Of a stretch of 64,000 bases of DNA, positions 34,511 to 42,871 are shown in pieces. The stretch is from the NCBI RefSeq assembly GCF_038592905.1, contig NZ_CP151943.1, positions 3,236,501-3,300,500 of the forward strand, read 5' to 3'. The position numbers and the translations under genes were made by a program. The notes beneath the pieces were generated by a model. It made no database searches and was not told the origin of the DNA. It saw nothing but the letters and a program-made list of their open reading frames with translations. The stretch's first letter is position 1. The number at the start of each line of letters is the position of its first letter. The stretch comes from Neobacillus sp. FSL H8-0543 (GTDB lineage: Bacteria; Bacillota; Bacilli; Bacillales; Cytobacillaceae).

Positions 34511-34702
34511 GTTGATTTGCGCTCCAGGTACTTCGTTTTCCGCGGGCGTGCCGGGGAGCCTCCTCGGCGCTGAAGCGCCTGTGGGGTCTCCCCAGCCCCG
34601 TACTCCCGCAGGACATTGAATAGGCTTCCTTGAATTAGCACCGCACGAAGGAAATGCGGTAGCATTTTCGAGGAGTTCTTCGTGCCTTCCGCTCCAATCA
34701 AC
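34511..34702. repeat. GC-rich interspersed repeat, copy A
   Basis: 192 bp bounded by GTTGATT and AATCAAC, rich in GC in an AT-rich region. It shares CTCCAGG.ACTTCG, TTTCCGCGGGC, GGGTCT.CC and TTCGTGCCTTCCGCTCCAAT with the block at 62910-63039. It fills the gap between the S and T genes of ECF operon 1. Such elements are common in Bacillaceae genomes but I cannot name a defined family. Confidence 0.8.
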
Positions 34703-34728
34703 AATGAAAAAGAAAGATGGTGTAGCCT

Positions 34729-35496
34729 TTGAAATCAATAAGCTTATATACAGAACGAGCCTCCATCGTTCATGATATTGATCCAATAACAAAGCTCTAT
34801 TATATTGTTTTTGTAATTATGGTTCCTATCATTCTTCCATCGTTCACGATATCGTTTATCTGTGTGGGAATTAATATTCTATTATTACTCGTAGCAAAGG
34901 TTTTTAGAAAAACACTCCCCGTATTTGGATTTGTCCTTTTGGTTCTAATCACAGTCGTCATCATTCAAGGCATGTTTCGACCTGAAAATGAAACGGTCCT
35001 TTTTACATCAGGACCTGTCATCATGTATGAGGAAGGGTTGCTCTATGCTCTAAAGATTACGCTTCGGGTGATTAGTATCGTAGGTTCGTTCATGATTCTT
35101 GTCCTAACGACCAAACCGTCAGATTTGGTGGAATCACTCGTTCGAAAAGGGTTATCGCCTCGAATTGGCTATGTTATCATTTCGGTCTTTCAAATCATTC
35201 CGGAAATGGTTGCGATGATGGGGACGATTATGGATGCACAAAGGGCTCGAGGGATGGAGACTGAGGGAAACTTGCTAGTCAGGATCAAAGCGTTTTTACC
35301 GTTGTTAGGTCCTGTTGTTTTAGGTTCGCTGATTAATACACGGGAAAGAGCGATGGCATTGGAGGTAAGGGGCTTTAATTCACAAGCCCCGAAAACCTAC
35401 TTATATGAGGAAAAGACGTATGTTCATAGTAAAGCCCTTCAGTTTGGATTGTTTGTAATAATGGTTGGTGCTTTAGCCTGGAGGTTACTATCATGA
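34729..35496 (+). CDS. ECF transporter T component (CbiQ/EcfT family)
   Basis: 255 residues from a TTG with a weak GATGGTG site. Hydrophobic helices at ~25-65 and ~95-125, then the coupling helices carrying 'AQRARGMET' and 'ALEVRGF' (the two A-R-G-type motifs that contact the ATPases). It should link the two ATPases to the S component. It overlaps the next gene by four bases. Confidence 0.85.
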   Translation: MKSISLYTERASIVHDIDPITKLYYIVFVIMVPIILPSFTISFICVGINILLLLVAKVFRKTLPVFGFVLLVLITVVIIQGMFRPENETVLFTSGPVIMYEEGLLYALKITLRVISIVGSFMILVLTTKPSDLVESLVRKGLSPRIGYVIISVFQIIPEMVAMMGTIMDAQRARGMETEGNLLVRIKAFLPLLGPVVLGSLINTRERAMALEVRGFNSQAPKTYLYEEKTYVHSKALQFGLFVIMVGALAWRLLS

Positions 35497-36335
35497 AGAA
35501 AATTATCATTGAAGGTTTGAAGTACAAATATCCCTCTTCTGAAATATTTGCCCTTGATAATATCTCCTTTGAGGTGGAGAAAGGGGAATTTATCGGCATT
35601 ATCGGGAAAAATTCAACTGGGAAATCAACTCTGTGTCAAGCGATTGTTGGTCTTGTTCCGCATTTTTACAAAGGGGCATACGGTGGAAAGGTTCTGGTTG
35701 ATGGATTAGAAGTGAAAAATCACTCGCTTGCAGAGACTTCGTTAAAGGTGGGAATGGTTTTTCAAAATCCGTTTACACAGGTAACGGGGTCAAAGATGAC
35801 CGTTTATGAAGAAATTGCTTTCGGACTTGAGAATATCGGTGTACCTCGAACGGAAATCATTGAACGAATTGATAATGTGTTAAAGTTGTTAAAAATCGAG
35901 CATGTGAAGGACCATAATCCATTTGACTTGTCAGGCGGGCAAATGCAAAGGATGGCAATCGCGAGTATTATCGCCATGAAACCGGATGTGTTGGTGTTCG
36001 ATGAACCGACTTCACAGCTTGATCCCGAAGGTTCGGAGGAGGTATTCCAAGCGATTCAAAGCTTGAGCCATCAGGGGATAACCGTAATTATGGCGGAACA
36101 CAAAATGGAGAAAATTGCCCAGTTTTGTAATCGCGTACTACTGCTTGATAATGGGAAAATGGTTGATTTTGATACACCAGAAAGAATATTCTCAAGAGAA
36201 GATTTGGAGGAGTACGGTGTGGTTGCACCTGTATTTACCCGAGTCTGTAAGGCCTTGGGAGTTAAAAAAGGTGAGTTTTATCCCGTTACACTAGAGGACG
36301 CACTTTCAGTATTGGGGGGTAGGAGAAATGATTAA
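35493..36335 (+). CDS. ECF transporter ATPase (A component 1)
   Basis: 280 residues. Walker A 'GKNSTGKST' (~38-46), Q-loop 'VFQNPFTQVTG', signature 'LSGGQMQRM', Walker B 'VLVFDEPTSQLD' and switch His 'MAEHKMEK'. The Walker A has Ser-Thr in place of Gly-Ala/Ser, still compatible with nucleotide binding. C-terminal tail of ~60 residues is typical for ECF A subunits. Stop overlaps the start of the second ATPase. Confidence 0.9.
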   Translation: MKKIIIEGLKYKYPSSEIFALDNISFEVEKGEFIGIIGKNSTGKSTLCQAIVGLVPHFYKGAYGGKVLVDGLEVKNHSLAETSLKVGMVFQNPFTQVTGSKMTVYEEIAFGLENIGVPRTEIIERIDNVLKLLKIEHVKDHNPFDLSGGQMQRMAIASIIAMKPDVLVFDEPTSQLDPEGSEEVFQAIQSLSHQGITVIMAEHKMEKIAQFCNRVLLLDNGKMVDFDTPERIFSREDLEEYGVVAPVFTRVCKALGVKKGEFYPVTLEDALSVLGGRRND

Positions 36336-37119
36336 TGTTTCCCATCTCTCTTTTTCTTATGAAATAGGAACCCCGATCCTTTCGGAAATTAATTTAGCAT
36401 TTGACCAACGGACGACTGCGATTATCGGCCAAAATGGTGCAGGTAAAACGACGCTTGTTAAGTTGCTTAAGGGTTTATTGAAACCTTATAACGGAGAAGT
36501 TTTAATAAAGAATATTGATGTGAAGACTGTGACTGCGGCTGAACTTGCGAAAACAGTTGGACTCGTCTTTCAAAACCCAAATGATCAAATTTTTAAACAA
36601 AAGGTTTTAGATGAAGTAATGTTCGGCCCGCTGATGATTAAAATGAATAAAGAAGTGGCGAGACAGAAGGCCCTTCAGGCATTGGCGATGGCTGGACTCT
36701 CAGATAAAGCCGAAATGAATCCCCATGATTTAAGTTTATCGGAGAAAAAACTGCTTTGTATCGCCTCTGTTGTTGCCATGGATACTGATATTATTATTTT
36801 GGATGAGCCTACGATTGCGCAGGATCAAGCAGGAAAAGAGAAGATTCGCCATATAATCAACTTTTTAAAAACGAAAAGGAAACTGGTCATGACAATCATT
36901 CACGATATGGACTTTGTCGCTGAGAACTTTGAACGGACAATTGTCTTAAGTGAAGGGAAGGTACTTCTTGATGGAGATACCCGTTATGTTTTTTCACAAA
37001 AGGATATATTGCGAGAGGCACATGTCGAAGCACCTGGAATAACACAATTGGCGCAGGAATTGGGAATAAAGGAAACTGTTTTATCAATAGAAGAGTTTAT
37101 TAATACTAAGAAACGTTAA
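36328..37119 (+). CDS. ECF transporter ATPase (A component 2), degenerate signature
   Basis: 263 residues. Walker A 'GQNGAGKTT', Q-loop 'VFQNPNDQIF', Walker B 'IIILDEPTIAQD' and His 'TIIHDMD' are intact, but the ABC signature reads 'LSLSEKK' instead of 'LSGGQ(K/R)'. The partner ATPase keeps a normal signature, so one of the two composite ATP sites may be weak or inactive. Last gene of the operon; terminator follows. Confidence 0.88.
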   Translation: MINVSHLSFSYEIGTPILSEINLAFDQRTTAIIGQNGAGKTTLVKLLKGLLKPYNGEVLIKNIDVKTVTAAELAKTVGLVFQNPNDQIFKQKVLDEVMFGPLMIKMNKEVARQKALQALAMAGLSDKAEMNPHDLSLSEKKLLCIASVVAMDTDIIILDEPTIAQDQAGKEKIRHIINFLKTKRKLVMTIIHDMDFVAENFERTIVLSEGKVLLDGDTRYVFSQKDILREAHVEAPGITQLAQELGIKETVLSIEEFINTKKR

Positions 37120-37149
37120 CAGCCTTCACATCATTGTGAGGCTGTTTTT
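37118..37149 (+). terminator. Terminator of ECF operon 1
   Basis: AACAGCCT-CACA / TGTGAGGCTGTT with an eight-T run just before the insertion sequence target site. Confidence 0.85.
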
Positions 37150-37249
37150 TTTGAAATGGCTTTGTTAAAGAATAATGTTGTTATTTGATTTTCTCGAACG
37201 GTTGTTCTATAACGGGTGGACTAAAATTACCGAGAGCGAGTGAGTTTTA

Positions 37250-38291
37250 ATGGTGTTAGCGGACATAATTAACCAAATCAGAAATCTTAGCCGAAGAGAC
37301 CAGCAGCGATTGAAGGAGTTCTTTACAAACTCATTAGGGAGTGCAGCAGAAACAGAGTCTGTATTCAAAGATGTATCAGAACAGAAACACAAAGACGGCT
37401 ACACCTGCACTCATTGTCAATCCACTAACGTCATTCGTTTCGGTAAATACCAAGTTAAAACTTACAATCAATACCATTGAACGCCAAAGATACCGCTGCA
37501 AAGAGTGCTGTAAAACATTCACAGATATGACGAACACTCCTCTTCACAGAACACATATGCCGAGTAAATGGCTTCAGTTTATCGAATGTATGATTGAGGG
37601 GTATTCCCTTCGAAAATCAGCTAAACTCATTGGTGCTCATTATGTGACGCTTTTTTATTGGAGGCATAAAATTCTAACTGCATTAAAGCAGATGGATTTT
37701 GAACTTTTTGAAGGCATAGTAGAAATGGATGAAACCTATTTTCTCTATTCCGAGAAAGGAAAACGGAATATCCAAGGACGAAAACCAAGGTTACGCGGTG
37801 GGAGTTCAGAGTTTAGAGGAATAAGCAAGGACCAAGTATGCGTTCTTGTAGCTAGAGACCACCAAAAGAGAACGTTTTCCAGAACAATTGGAAAAGGGCG
37901 GATTATAAAAAAGAGTTTAGACGAAGCGTTAGGTTCCAAGCTATCAATTCAAAATGTTCTATGTACGGATGCTTGGCGGGCGTTTATGACTTATGCCAAA
38001 GAAAAAGGAATTGAGCATCATCGCTTTAAAGCAAATGGTAGGGAGCGAGTTAAAGGGATTTATCATATCCAGAATGTAAATAGTTATCACAGCCGTTTAA
38101 AGAGCTGGATGGAGCGTTTTAATGGTGTAGCGACTAAATATCTAGACCATTATTTGAGCTGGTTCCAATTCTTAGACACCATCAAACATATAAAAGATAA
38201 CTTTACGATAACCAAAATGGTTTTAGACAGTTGTTCTTTCTCAGTTAACATAACTTATGATAAACCAACGTTATCAGCATTTTCCGATTAA
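37250..38291 (+). pseudogene. IS1595-type (ISXO2-like) transposase, frameshifted
   Basis: From ATG 37250 the frame reads a zinc-ribbon half 'CTHCQSTNVIRFGKYQV' and then stops at 37480; the +1 frame resumes with 'LTINTIERQRYRCKECCKTF', the other half of the ribbon. One extra A in the AAAA run 37457-37460 accounts for it. The rest is intact: 'EMDETYF' and 'LCTDAWRAF' for the catalytic Asp pair and 'HSRLKSWMERFNGVATKYLDHYLSWF' for the third acidic region. Probably inactive in cis unless the shift is rescued or is a sequencing error. Confidence 0.88.
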
Positions 38292-38402
38292 TAGGAAGTT
38301 TATTGTTCCGTTAAAGGGCAGGTTAATTCAATAATCGGAAGGAAAAAGGTATATAGAAAGGGAACTATTTGATATACCAGATTAAATAAAGGAGAGAAGG
38401 CT

Positions 38403-38774
38403 ATGAGTAAATCATTTATTGAACAAGTACATTATATTAGAATTCCTGTAAAAGATTTAGAACTGTCTGCACAATGGTATAGAGATGTATTAGGGCTCCA
38501 GTTACTAAACAATACTGAGGAACTTGCAATTTTAAAAGTAAATGAAGGACCTTTCTTACTTATCTTAGTTCCTACCGAAGATGAAACATTTGCACATTTT
38601 ACAATTGATAATGAACAAGAATTTAGCATTGGCTTTACAAGTCCAGAATTATCTAAATTTCATCAACACTTAATTGATAATCAAGTTAAGGTCGAGGATA
38701 TAAAAGAAGATAATGGTCATGCCTTTTTCCACTTTTATGACCCAAATGGTAATAAACTTCAAGTCCACTGGTAA
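38403..38774 (+). CDS. VOC/glyoxalase-fold protein carried inside the IS
   Basis: 123 residues with AAAGGAGAG before the ATG. 'VHYIRIPVKDLELSAQWYRDVLGLQLL' and 'NGHAFFHFYDPNGNKLQVHW' are the two beta-alpha-beta halves of a vicinal oxygen chelate domain, with possible ligands His in the first and Glu/His in the second half. The family includes glyoxalases, dioxygenases and fosfomycin/bleomycin resistance proteins; substrate unknown. It lies between the transposase and the right inverted repeat, so it moves with the element. Confidence 0.88.
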   Translation: MSKSFIEQVHYIRIPVKDLELSAQWYRDVLGLQLLNNTEELAILKVNEGPFLLILVPTEDETFAHFTIDNEQEFSIGFTSPELSKFHQHLIDNQVKVEDIKEDNGHAFFHFYDPNGNKLQVHW

Positions 38775-39077
38775 GATTATAATAAATAAATTACCTTATT
38801 TCATTAACGGGTGCTTTAACGGAATAAGAACGGGAACGTCCAAATCAGACGTTCCCATATTTTTTGCCTGAAAAACAACAATACTATTTAACAAAGCCTT
38901 TGAAATAGAAAAGTATTTCGGTTCTATAAAACAATTTTATGCTTATTAGTTGTTGTTTACACAATATTTGCAATATAATTAGGATAGAGTAGTTCACAAA
39001 ATAGACATATTTATATCGTTGAAATATTTGCCAAAGGGATTAACAAGTTAATTGGGAGAATATGGAGGGATAAGAGA

Positions 39078-39308
39078 ATGATAAGGATGGCTGTTGCGGG
39101 TGTTTTAGGTTTTGTTCTTATTGTTATTGAATCGATGATTGTGATTAAACTAAAAGGGTATCATGGCATTGAATTCGGGGGAATTGCTCCTTTTGTCAGC
39201 GTGTGGGCGATGAATTTCTTCCTTGTCTTTTCCATACTCACCCAAGTAACGAATTGGTACCAAAATCGAGAAGGTTTTGAAAATGGTGAAGAAGATAATA
39301 TCTATTAG
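39078..39308 (+). CDS. Small two-helix membrane protein
   Basis: 76 residues behind TATGGAGGG. Helices at ~2-24 and ~36-58, acidic C-terminus 'ENGEEDN'. No family recognised. The 38907-39077 stretch before it shows only AT-rich sequence. Confidence 0.6.
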   Translation: MIRMAVAGVLGFVLIVIESMIVIKLKGYHGIEFGGIAPFVSVWAMNFFLVFSILTQVTNWYQNREGFENGEEDNIY

Positions 39309-39322
39309 AAAACGAAAAAAAT

Positions 39323-39347
39323 TGCCCCAATCATTATGATTGGGGCA
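39323..39347. terminator. Bidirectional terminator
   Basis: TGCCCCAATCA / TGATTGGGGCA between two convergent genes. Confidence 0.85.
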
Positions 39348-39354
39348 TGTTTTA

Positions 39355-39867
39355 TTATGCGTGTTGCTTTGCAGTAGTTTTTCCTTTAAATACAGTTTTA
39401 CGAATGAATGGAACCACCCAGCGATCAAGACCAATGCGGCCGGCATTATAACCAGCGAACAAAATGATTGCGCCGATGAAAAGGTCAGTCGGAATATGAG
39501 ATACCGTTCCTGCAAGGAAGAAAGAAAAGTTCATAACAAGACCGAAAAACGCTGCTGCTGTTGTTAAACAACCAAGAATAAGACCTAATCCGATTAAAAA
39601 TTCTCCAAGTGGAACGATTGTGTTGAAAATATCTATATTTGGAATAGCAAAGCCTTCTAAGAAATTAACATACCAACTATAAACCATACCGCCATCTGGC
39701 CCTTTTACTGGATTTGCAACTGCATTTGCTAAATATCCAGAAGCGTCAAAACTACCGCCTGTAAGTTTTCCCCATCCAGCTGTTAACCATGAATATCCGA
39801 GATATAAGCGAAGAACTGTCAATATGCCCGCTGCAACTTTGTTTTCTCTTAACCAATTTACTACCAT
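39355..39867 (-). CDS. DoxX family membrane protein
   Basis: 170 residues, four helices. 'LRLYLGYSWLTAGWGKLTGG' and 'FFGLVMNFSFFLAGTVS' with 'AGYNAGRIGLDRW' are DoxX features. Bacillus DoxX proteins such as CatD work with quinone or thiol-stress enzymes, but no partner is next to this one. A clear paralogue is at 63130. The upstream region has two GTTCAC direct repeats at 39951-39964. Confidence 0.85.
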   Translation of the reverse strand: MVVNWLRENKVAAGILTVLRLYLGYSWLTAGWGKLTGGSFDASGYLANAVANPVKGPDGGMVYSWYVNFLEGFAIPNIDIFNTIVPLGEFLIGLGLILGCLTTAAAFFGLVMNFSFFLAGTVSHIPTDLFIGAIILFAGYNAGRIGLDRWVVPFIRKTVFKGKTTAKQHA

Positions 39868-40136
39868 TTAAAACATCCCCTTGTTAATTAAGTTTTATAT
39901 AATAAGTACATTGCTAATATAACAGATTTAGTTTGAATTGAGGGTATATTGTTCACTAGTTCACAATTCTGTAAAAAAGAATTGAACACTTTTTGAACGC
40001 GGGCAGTACGAACGAAAGGAACTCTTTTTAAAAATTTACTAAAGAATGGTATGATATCTGTATTCACAGAACGTTTTATTTGGGGACGGACTGTATAAAA
40101 TGATAAGAAGATTATTAAATTTGATAGGATGAAATC

Positions 40137-41333
40137 ATGAAAAAAGAAGTCAGTTTAAAAGTAAAATCAAAATTTGCAAATAAGTATAAAAGCGGCTATC
40201 CGTTAATTTCTAAAGAATCAATTAGCAATCCAAATGAATTAAGTGAGGAAGGCAGTATTATCAAGCTTGTTGATGAACAGCTCAGGTTTATCGCCAAGGG
40301 CTACTATGGCAAGCAAAATAAAGGTCTCGGTTGGGTACTAGGTAAAGATGAAAGAGAAGTGTTTGATCAAGAATTTTTTTCGAAAAAGCTAAAAAGAGCC
40401 TTTGAACAAAGGTCTTCTTTTTATAAAAGCTCGGATACGACTGCCTTTCGGGTGTTTAATGGTGAAGGGGATGGGGTCGGTGGGTTAACCATCGATTACT
40501 TTGATGGCTATTATTTGCTTACCTGGTACAGTAAAGGCATCTATCATTTTCGGGAATATATCATTAATTCACTTAAGGAACTGGTTGATTTTAAAGGGAT
40601 TTATCAAAAGAAACGCTTTGATGAGAGTGGTAAATACATTGAAGGCGATGACTTTGTAGCTGGCGAACGTGGCGAATTTCCGATTATTGTCAAAGAGAAT
40701 GGTGTGAACATTGCTGTTTATTTAAATGAAAGCGCGATGGTCGGTGTTTTCTTAGATCAACGGGATGTAAGAAGAACGATAAGAGATGGTTATGCCAAAG
40801 GAAAGCGGGTATTAAATACGTTCTCCTATACGGGTGTTTTTTCAGTGTTTGCAGCTGCAGGAGGCGCGGTGAAAACAACGAGTGTCGATCTGGCTAATCG
40901 AAGTAAGAGCAAAACGGTAGAGCAATTCAGTGTAAATGGAATCGATGCACAGACTCAGGATATTATTGTAGAGGATGTATTCAAATACTTTAAATATGCT
41001 GTTAAAAAGGGACTGAAATTCGACACGGTCATACTTGACCCGCCAAGCTTTGCCAGGTCAAAGAAATTTGTATTTAGTGCGGAAAAGGATTATACAAACC
41101 TGTTGAAGGAAGCCATTGCGATTACCGAGGATAATGGGATTATTGTCGCTTCTACAAATAGTAGTTCGTTTGGGATGGGGAAATTTAAAGGGTTTATTGA
41201 TACAGCTTTTAAAGAATTAAATAGTCAATATAAAATCATGGAGGAATTCTCACTTCCTGTAGACTTTAGGACGATTAAAGAAATTCCAGAATCCGATTAT
41301 CTTAAGGTAGTTTTTTTGAAAAAAGTAAAATAG
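40137..41333 (+). CDS. RlmI/YwbD-type rRNA large-subunit methyltransferase
   Basis: 398 residues. N-terminal PUA-like domain (~1-75), a middle linker with 'FRVFNGEGDGVGGLTIDYFDGYYL', then the Rossmann methyltransferase: 'MVGVFLDQRDVRR', 'VLNTFSYTGVFSVFAA' (motif I), 'SVDLANRSK', and 'FDTVILDPPSFARSKK' (motif IV, D-P-P-S-F). RlmI-like enzymes make m5C in 23S rRNA, but the Cys needed for m5C chemistry was not assigned. Acts in the cytosol on ribosomal RNA or precursor. Own terminator follows. Confidence 0.88.
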   Translation: MKKEVSLKVKSKFANKYKSGYPLISKESISNPNELSEEGSIIKLVDEQLRFIAKGYYGKQNKGLGWVLGKDEREVFDQEFFSKKLKRAFEQRSSFYKSSDTTAFRVFNGEGDGVGGLTIDYFDGYYLLTWYSKGIYHFREYIINSLKELVDFKGIYQKKRFDESGKYIEGDDFVAGERGEFPIIVKENGVNIAVYLNESAMVGVFLDQRDVRRTIRDGYAKGKRVLNTFSYTGVFSVFAAAGGAVKTTSVDLANRSKSKTVEQFSVNGIDAQTQDIIVEDVFKYFKYAVKKGLKFDTVILDPPSFARSKKFVFSAEKDYTNLLKEAIAITEDNGIIVASTNSSSFGMGKFKGFIDTAFKELNSQYKIMEEFSLPVDFRTIKEIPESDYLKVVFLKKVK

Positions 41334-41356
41334 AGTGAGTTCTGCCGCCAGTTTCA

Positions 41357-41385
41357 CCTCAATCAATTAGGATTGAGGTTTTTTT
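41357..41385 (+). terminator. Rho-independent terminator
   Basis: CCTCAATC / GATTGAGG with eight T bases. Confidence 0.85.
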
Positions 41386-41405
41386 GGATACTTTTTCAAA
41401 AGCGG

Positions 41406-41452
41406 TTGATAAAACTAATGTTATTAGTTAAAATAAAACTAACGACATTAGT
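41406..41452 (+). promoter_or_regulatory. Promoter with two TetR-type operators
   Basis: TTGATA, 17-bp spacer, TAAAAT. The spacer is almost wholly ACTAATGTTATTAGT (41414-41428, perfect arms); a second copy ACTAACGACATTAGT is at 41438-41452, 24 bp further on. Placement argues for autoregulation by the TetR protein at 42188. Confidence 0.75.
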
Positions 41453-41469
41453 CAAAGGGGTTGATCAAA

Positions 41470-42186
41470 ATGAGAGTGATCATAAACGGATTTTTAACTC
41501 AGGTGACATTTATGGCAAATGTTTTTCCAGTAAATTGCTATTTGGTGGAGGAAGAGGAGGGTTTGACCCTGATTGATGCAGCACTCCCATATAGTTCAAA
41601 AGGGATATTAATGGTAGCGGAATCCATTGGAAAGCCCATAACAAAAATTGTTTTAACACATGCGCATGAGGACCATCTAGGAGCACTTGATTCAATTAAA
41701 AAAGTACTACTCGATGTTCCGGTTTATATTTCAGTACGTGATAACAGATTAATGAATGGGGACCTCTCGCTTGATTCGCATGAGAATCAAATACCGATTA
41801 AAGGCGGCGTGCCGAAAAAACTAAAAACGAGAGCGAATATCTTGTTGAAAGAAGGAGATTTAGTCGGTTCTTTAGCAGTCATTGAATCTCCAGGTCACAC
41901 ACCGGGATCGATCTCATTCTATGACACTCGGTCACATGCTTTGATTGCGGGTGATGCCCTTCAAACGAGAGGGGGAGTGGCTGTGGCAGGGGAGATAAAG
42001 CTTCGGTTTCCGTTCCCTGCATTCGGCACCTGGAGTAAGGAGACGGCATTAAAAAGTGCTAGAAAACTAGTGGGATATGGTCCGAAGCTGTTAGCAGTTG
42101 GCCATGGTGAAATGATAGAAAATCCCGTGAAAGCCATGGAACAGGCAATCTCAAATTTAGAGAAAAAAATAGATAGGAGTAAATAG
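41470..42186 (+). CDS. MBL-fold metallohydrolase
   Basis: 238 residues; ATG 41470 is nine bases after AAAGGGG. Metal site 'THAHEDHLG' (H-x-H-x-D-H, ~60-68), 'ESPGHTPGSISFYD' (His), 'LIAGDALQ' (Asp) and 'LLAVGHGEMI' (His) are complete. The glyoxalase-II/lactonase-like type. It is two bases before a TetR regulator, so it may act on a compound that the regulator senses. Confidence 0.88.
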   Translation: MRVIINGFLTQVTFMANVFPVNCYLVEEEEGLTLIDAALPYSSKGILMVAESIGKPITKIVLTHAHEDHLGALDSIKKVLLDVPVYISVRDNRLMNGDLSLDSHENQIPIKGGVPKKLKTRANILLKEGDLVGSLAVIESPGHTPGSISFYDTRSHALIAGDALQTRGGVAVAGEIKLRFPFPAFGTWSKETALKSARKLVGYGPKLLAVGHGEMIENPVKAMEQAISNLEKKIDRSK

Positions 42187-42187
42187 G

Positions 42188-42757
42188 ATGTCACCTAGAC
42201 CGAAAATTGGACTGGAATTAACAACAATACTAGAGGTAGCAGGGGAAATAGCGGATCAATATGGAATGCAAGAGGTTACTTTAGCGAATCTGGCCAAGAA
42301 GCTAAACATTCGCCCCCCGTCACTATATAACCATTTTGATGGATTAGCTGACCTTAGGAAGAAGCTAGCGATTTATGGAATGGAGAAACTCTACATTGCG
42401 ATGGCTCCTTCAGCTAATATAGTATCAGGTATGGAAGCCATTCAAGCAATTAGTATGGCATATGTTAATTTTTCACGGTTGCATCCTGGCATTTATGAGG
42501 CAACGTTACTTGCACCTGATATGGAAGATGATGATGTCCAGCAAGCGGGGGCAAAAATTGTTGAGCTTTCTGTTCGTGTGTTACAGTCATTTCACCTAGA
42601 AGGTGACCGTGCATTACACGCTGTAAGAGGATTACGCAGCATCCTGCATGGCTTTTCATCCTTAGAACAAAACGGAGGGTTCAAATTAGCCTTGGACTTA
42701 GATGAGAGCATAAACATAATTGTAAAAGCATTTATTAATGGGATGAAGGATGTCTAG
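42188..42757 (+). CDS. TetR/AcrR regulator with WHG-type ligand domain
   Basis: 189 residues. Helix-turn-helix at ~22-45: 'YGMQEVTLANLAKKLNIRPPSLYNHFDGLADLRKKLA'. The C-terminal domain 'AYVNFSRLHPGIYEATLL' and 'RGLRSILHGFSSLEQNGGFKL' fits the WHG-type TetR domain. Its likely operators are the two ACTAAY-N3-ATTAGT boxes in front of the MBL gene with which it forms an operon. Confidence 0.88.
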   Translation: MSPRPKIGLELTTILEVAGEIADQYGMQEVTLANLAKKLNIRPPSLYNHFDGLADLRKKLAIYGMEKLYIAMAPSANIVSGMEAIQAISMAYVNFSRLHPGIYEATLLAPDMEDDDVQQAGAKIVELSVRVLQSFHLEGDRALHAVRGLRSILHGFSSLEQNGGFKLALDLDESINIIVKAFINGMKDV

Positions 42758-42793
42758 CTATTTAGTTTATGGTTGGAAAATTTTTTCACTGAG

Positions 42794-42822
42794 GACTCGT
42801 TCAGTAGGCGAGTCTTATTTGT
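42794..42822 (+). terminator. Probable terminator
   Basis: GACTCG / CGAGTC hairpin followed by TTATTTG. Confidence 0.45.
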
Positions 42823-42871
42823 ATAAGTGATGTTATAATAGGAATAACTTAGAATTAAAGGGTGGTTGAAT

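Larger units (their letters stand above)
37158..38898 (+). mobile_element. IS1595-family insertion sequence with VOC passenger gene
   Basis: 1741 bp. Terminal inverted repeats: left GGCTTTGTTAAAGAATAA..., right end reverse complement GGCTTTGTTAAATAGTAT..., continuing as TGTTGTT in both. Perfect 8-bp target duplication TTTGAAAT at 37150-37157 and 38899-38906, the size known for IS1595 elements. The inside holds a frameshifted transposase and an intact VOC gene. It landed just after the ECF operon terminator. Confidence 0.92.

Noticed and set aside
34483..34792. Minus-strand proline/arginine-rich frames over the GC-rich repeat
   Set aside because: Produced by the GC-rich element; no start signals and no similarity to known proteins.
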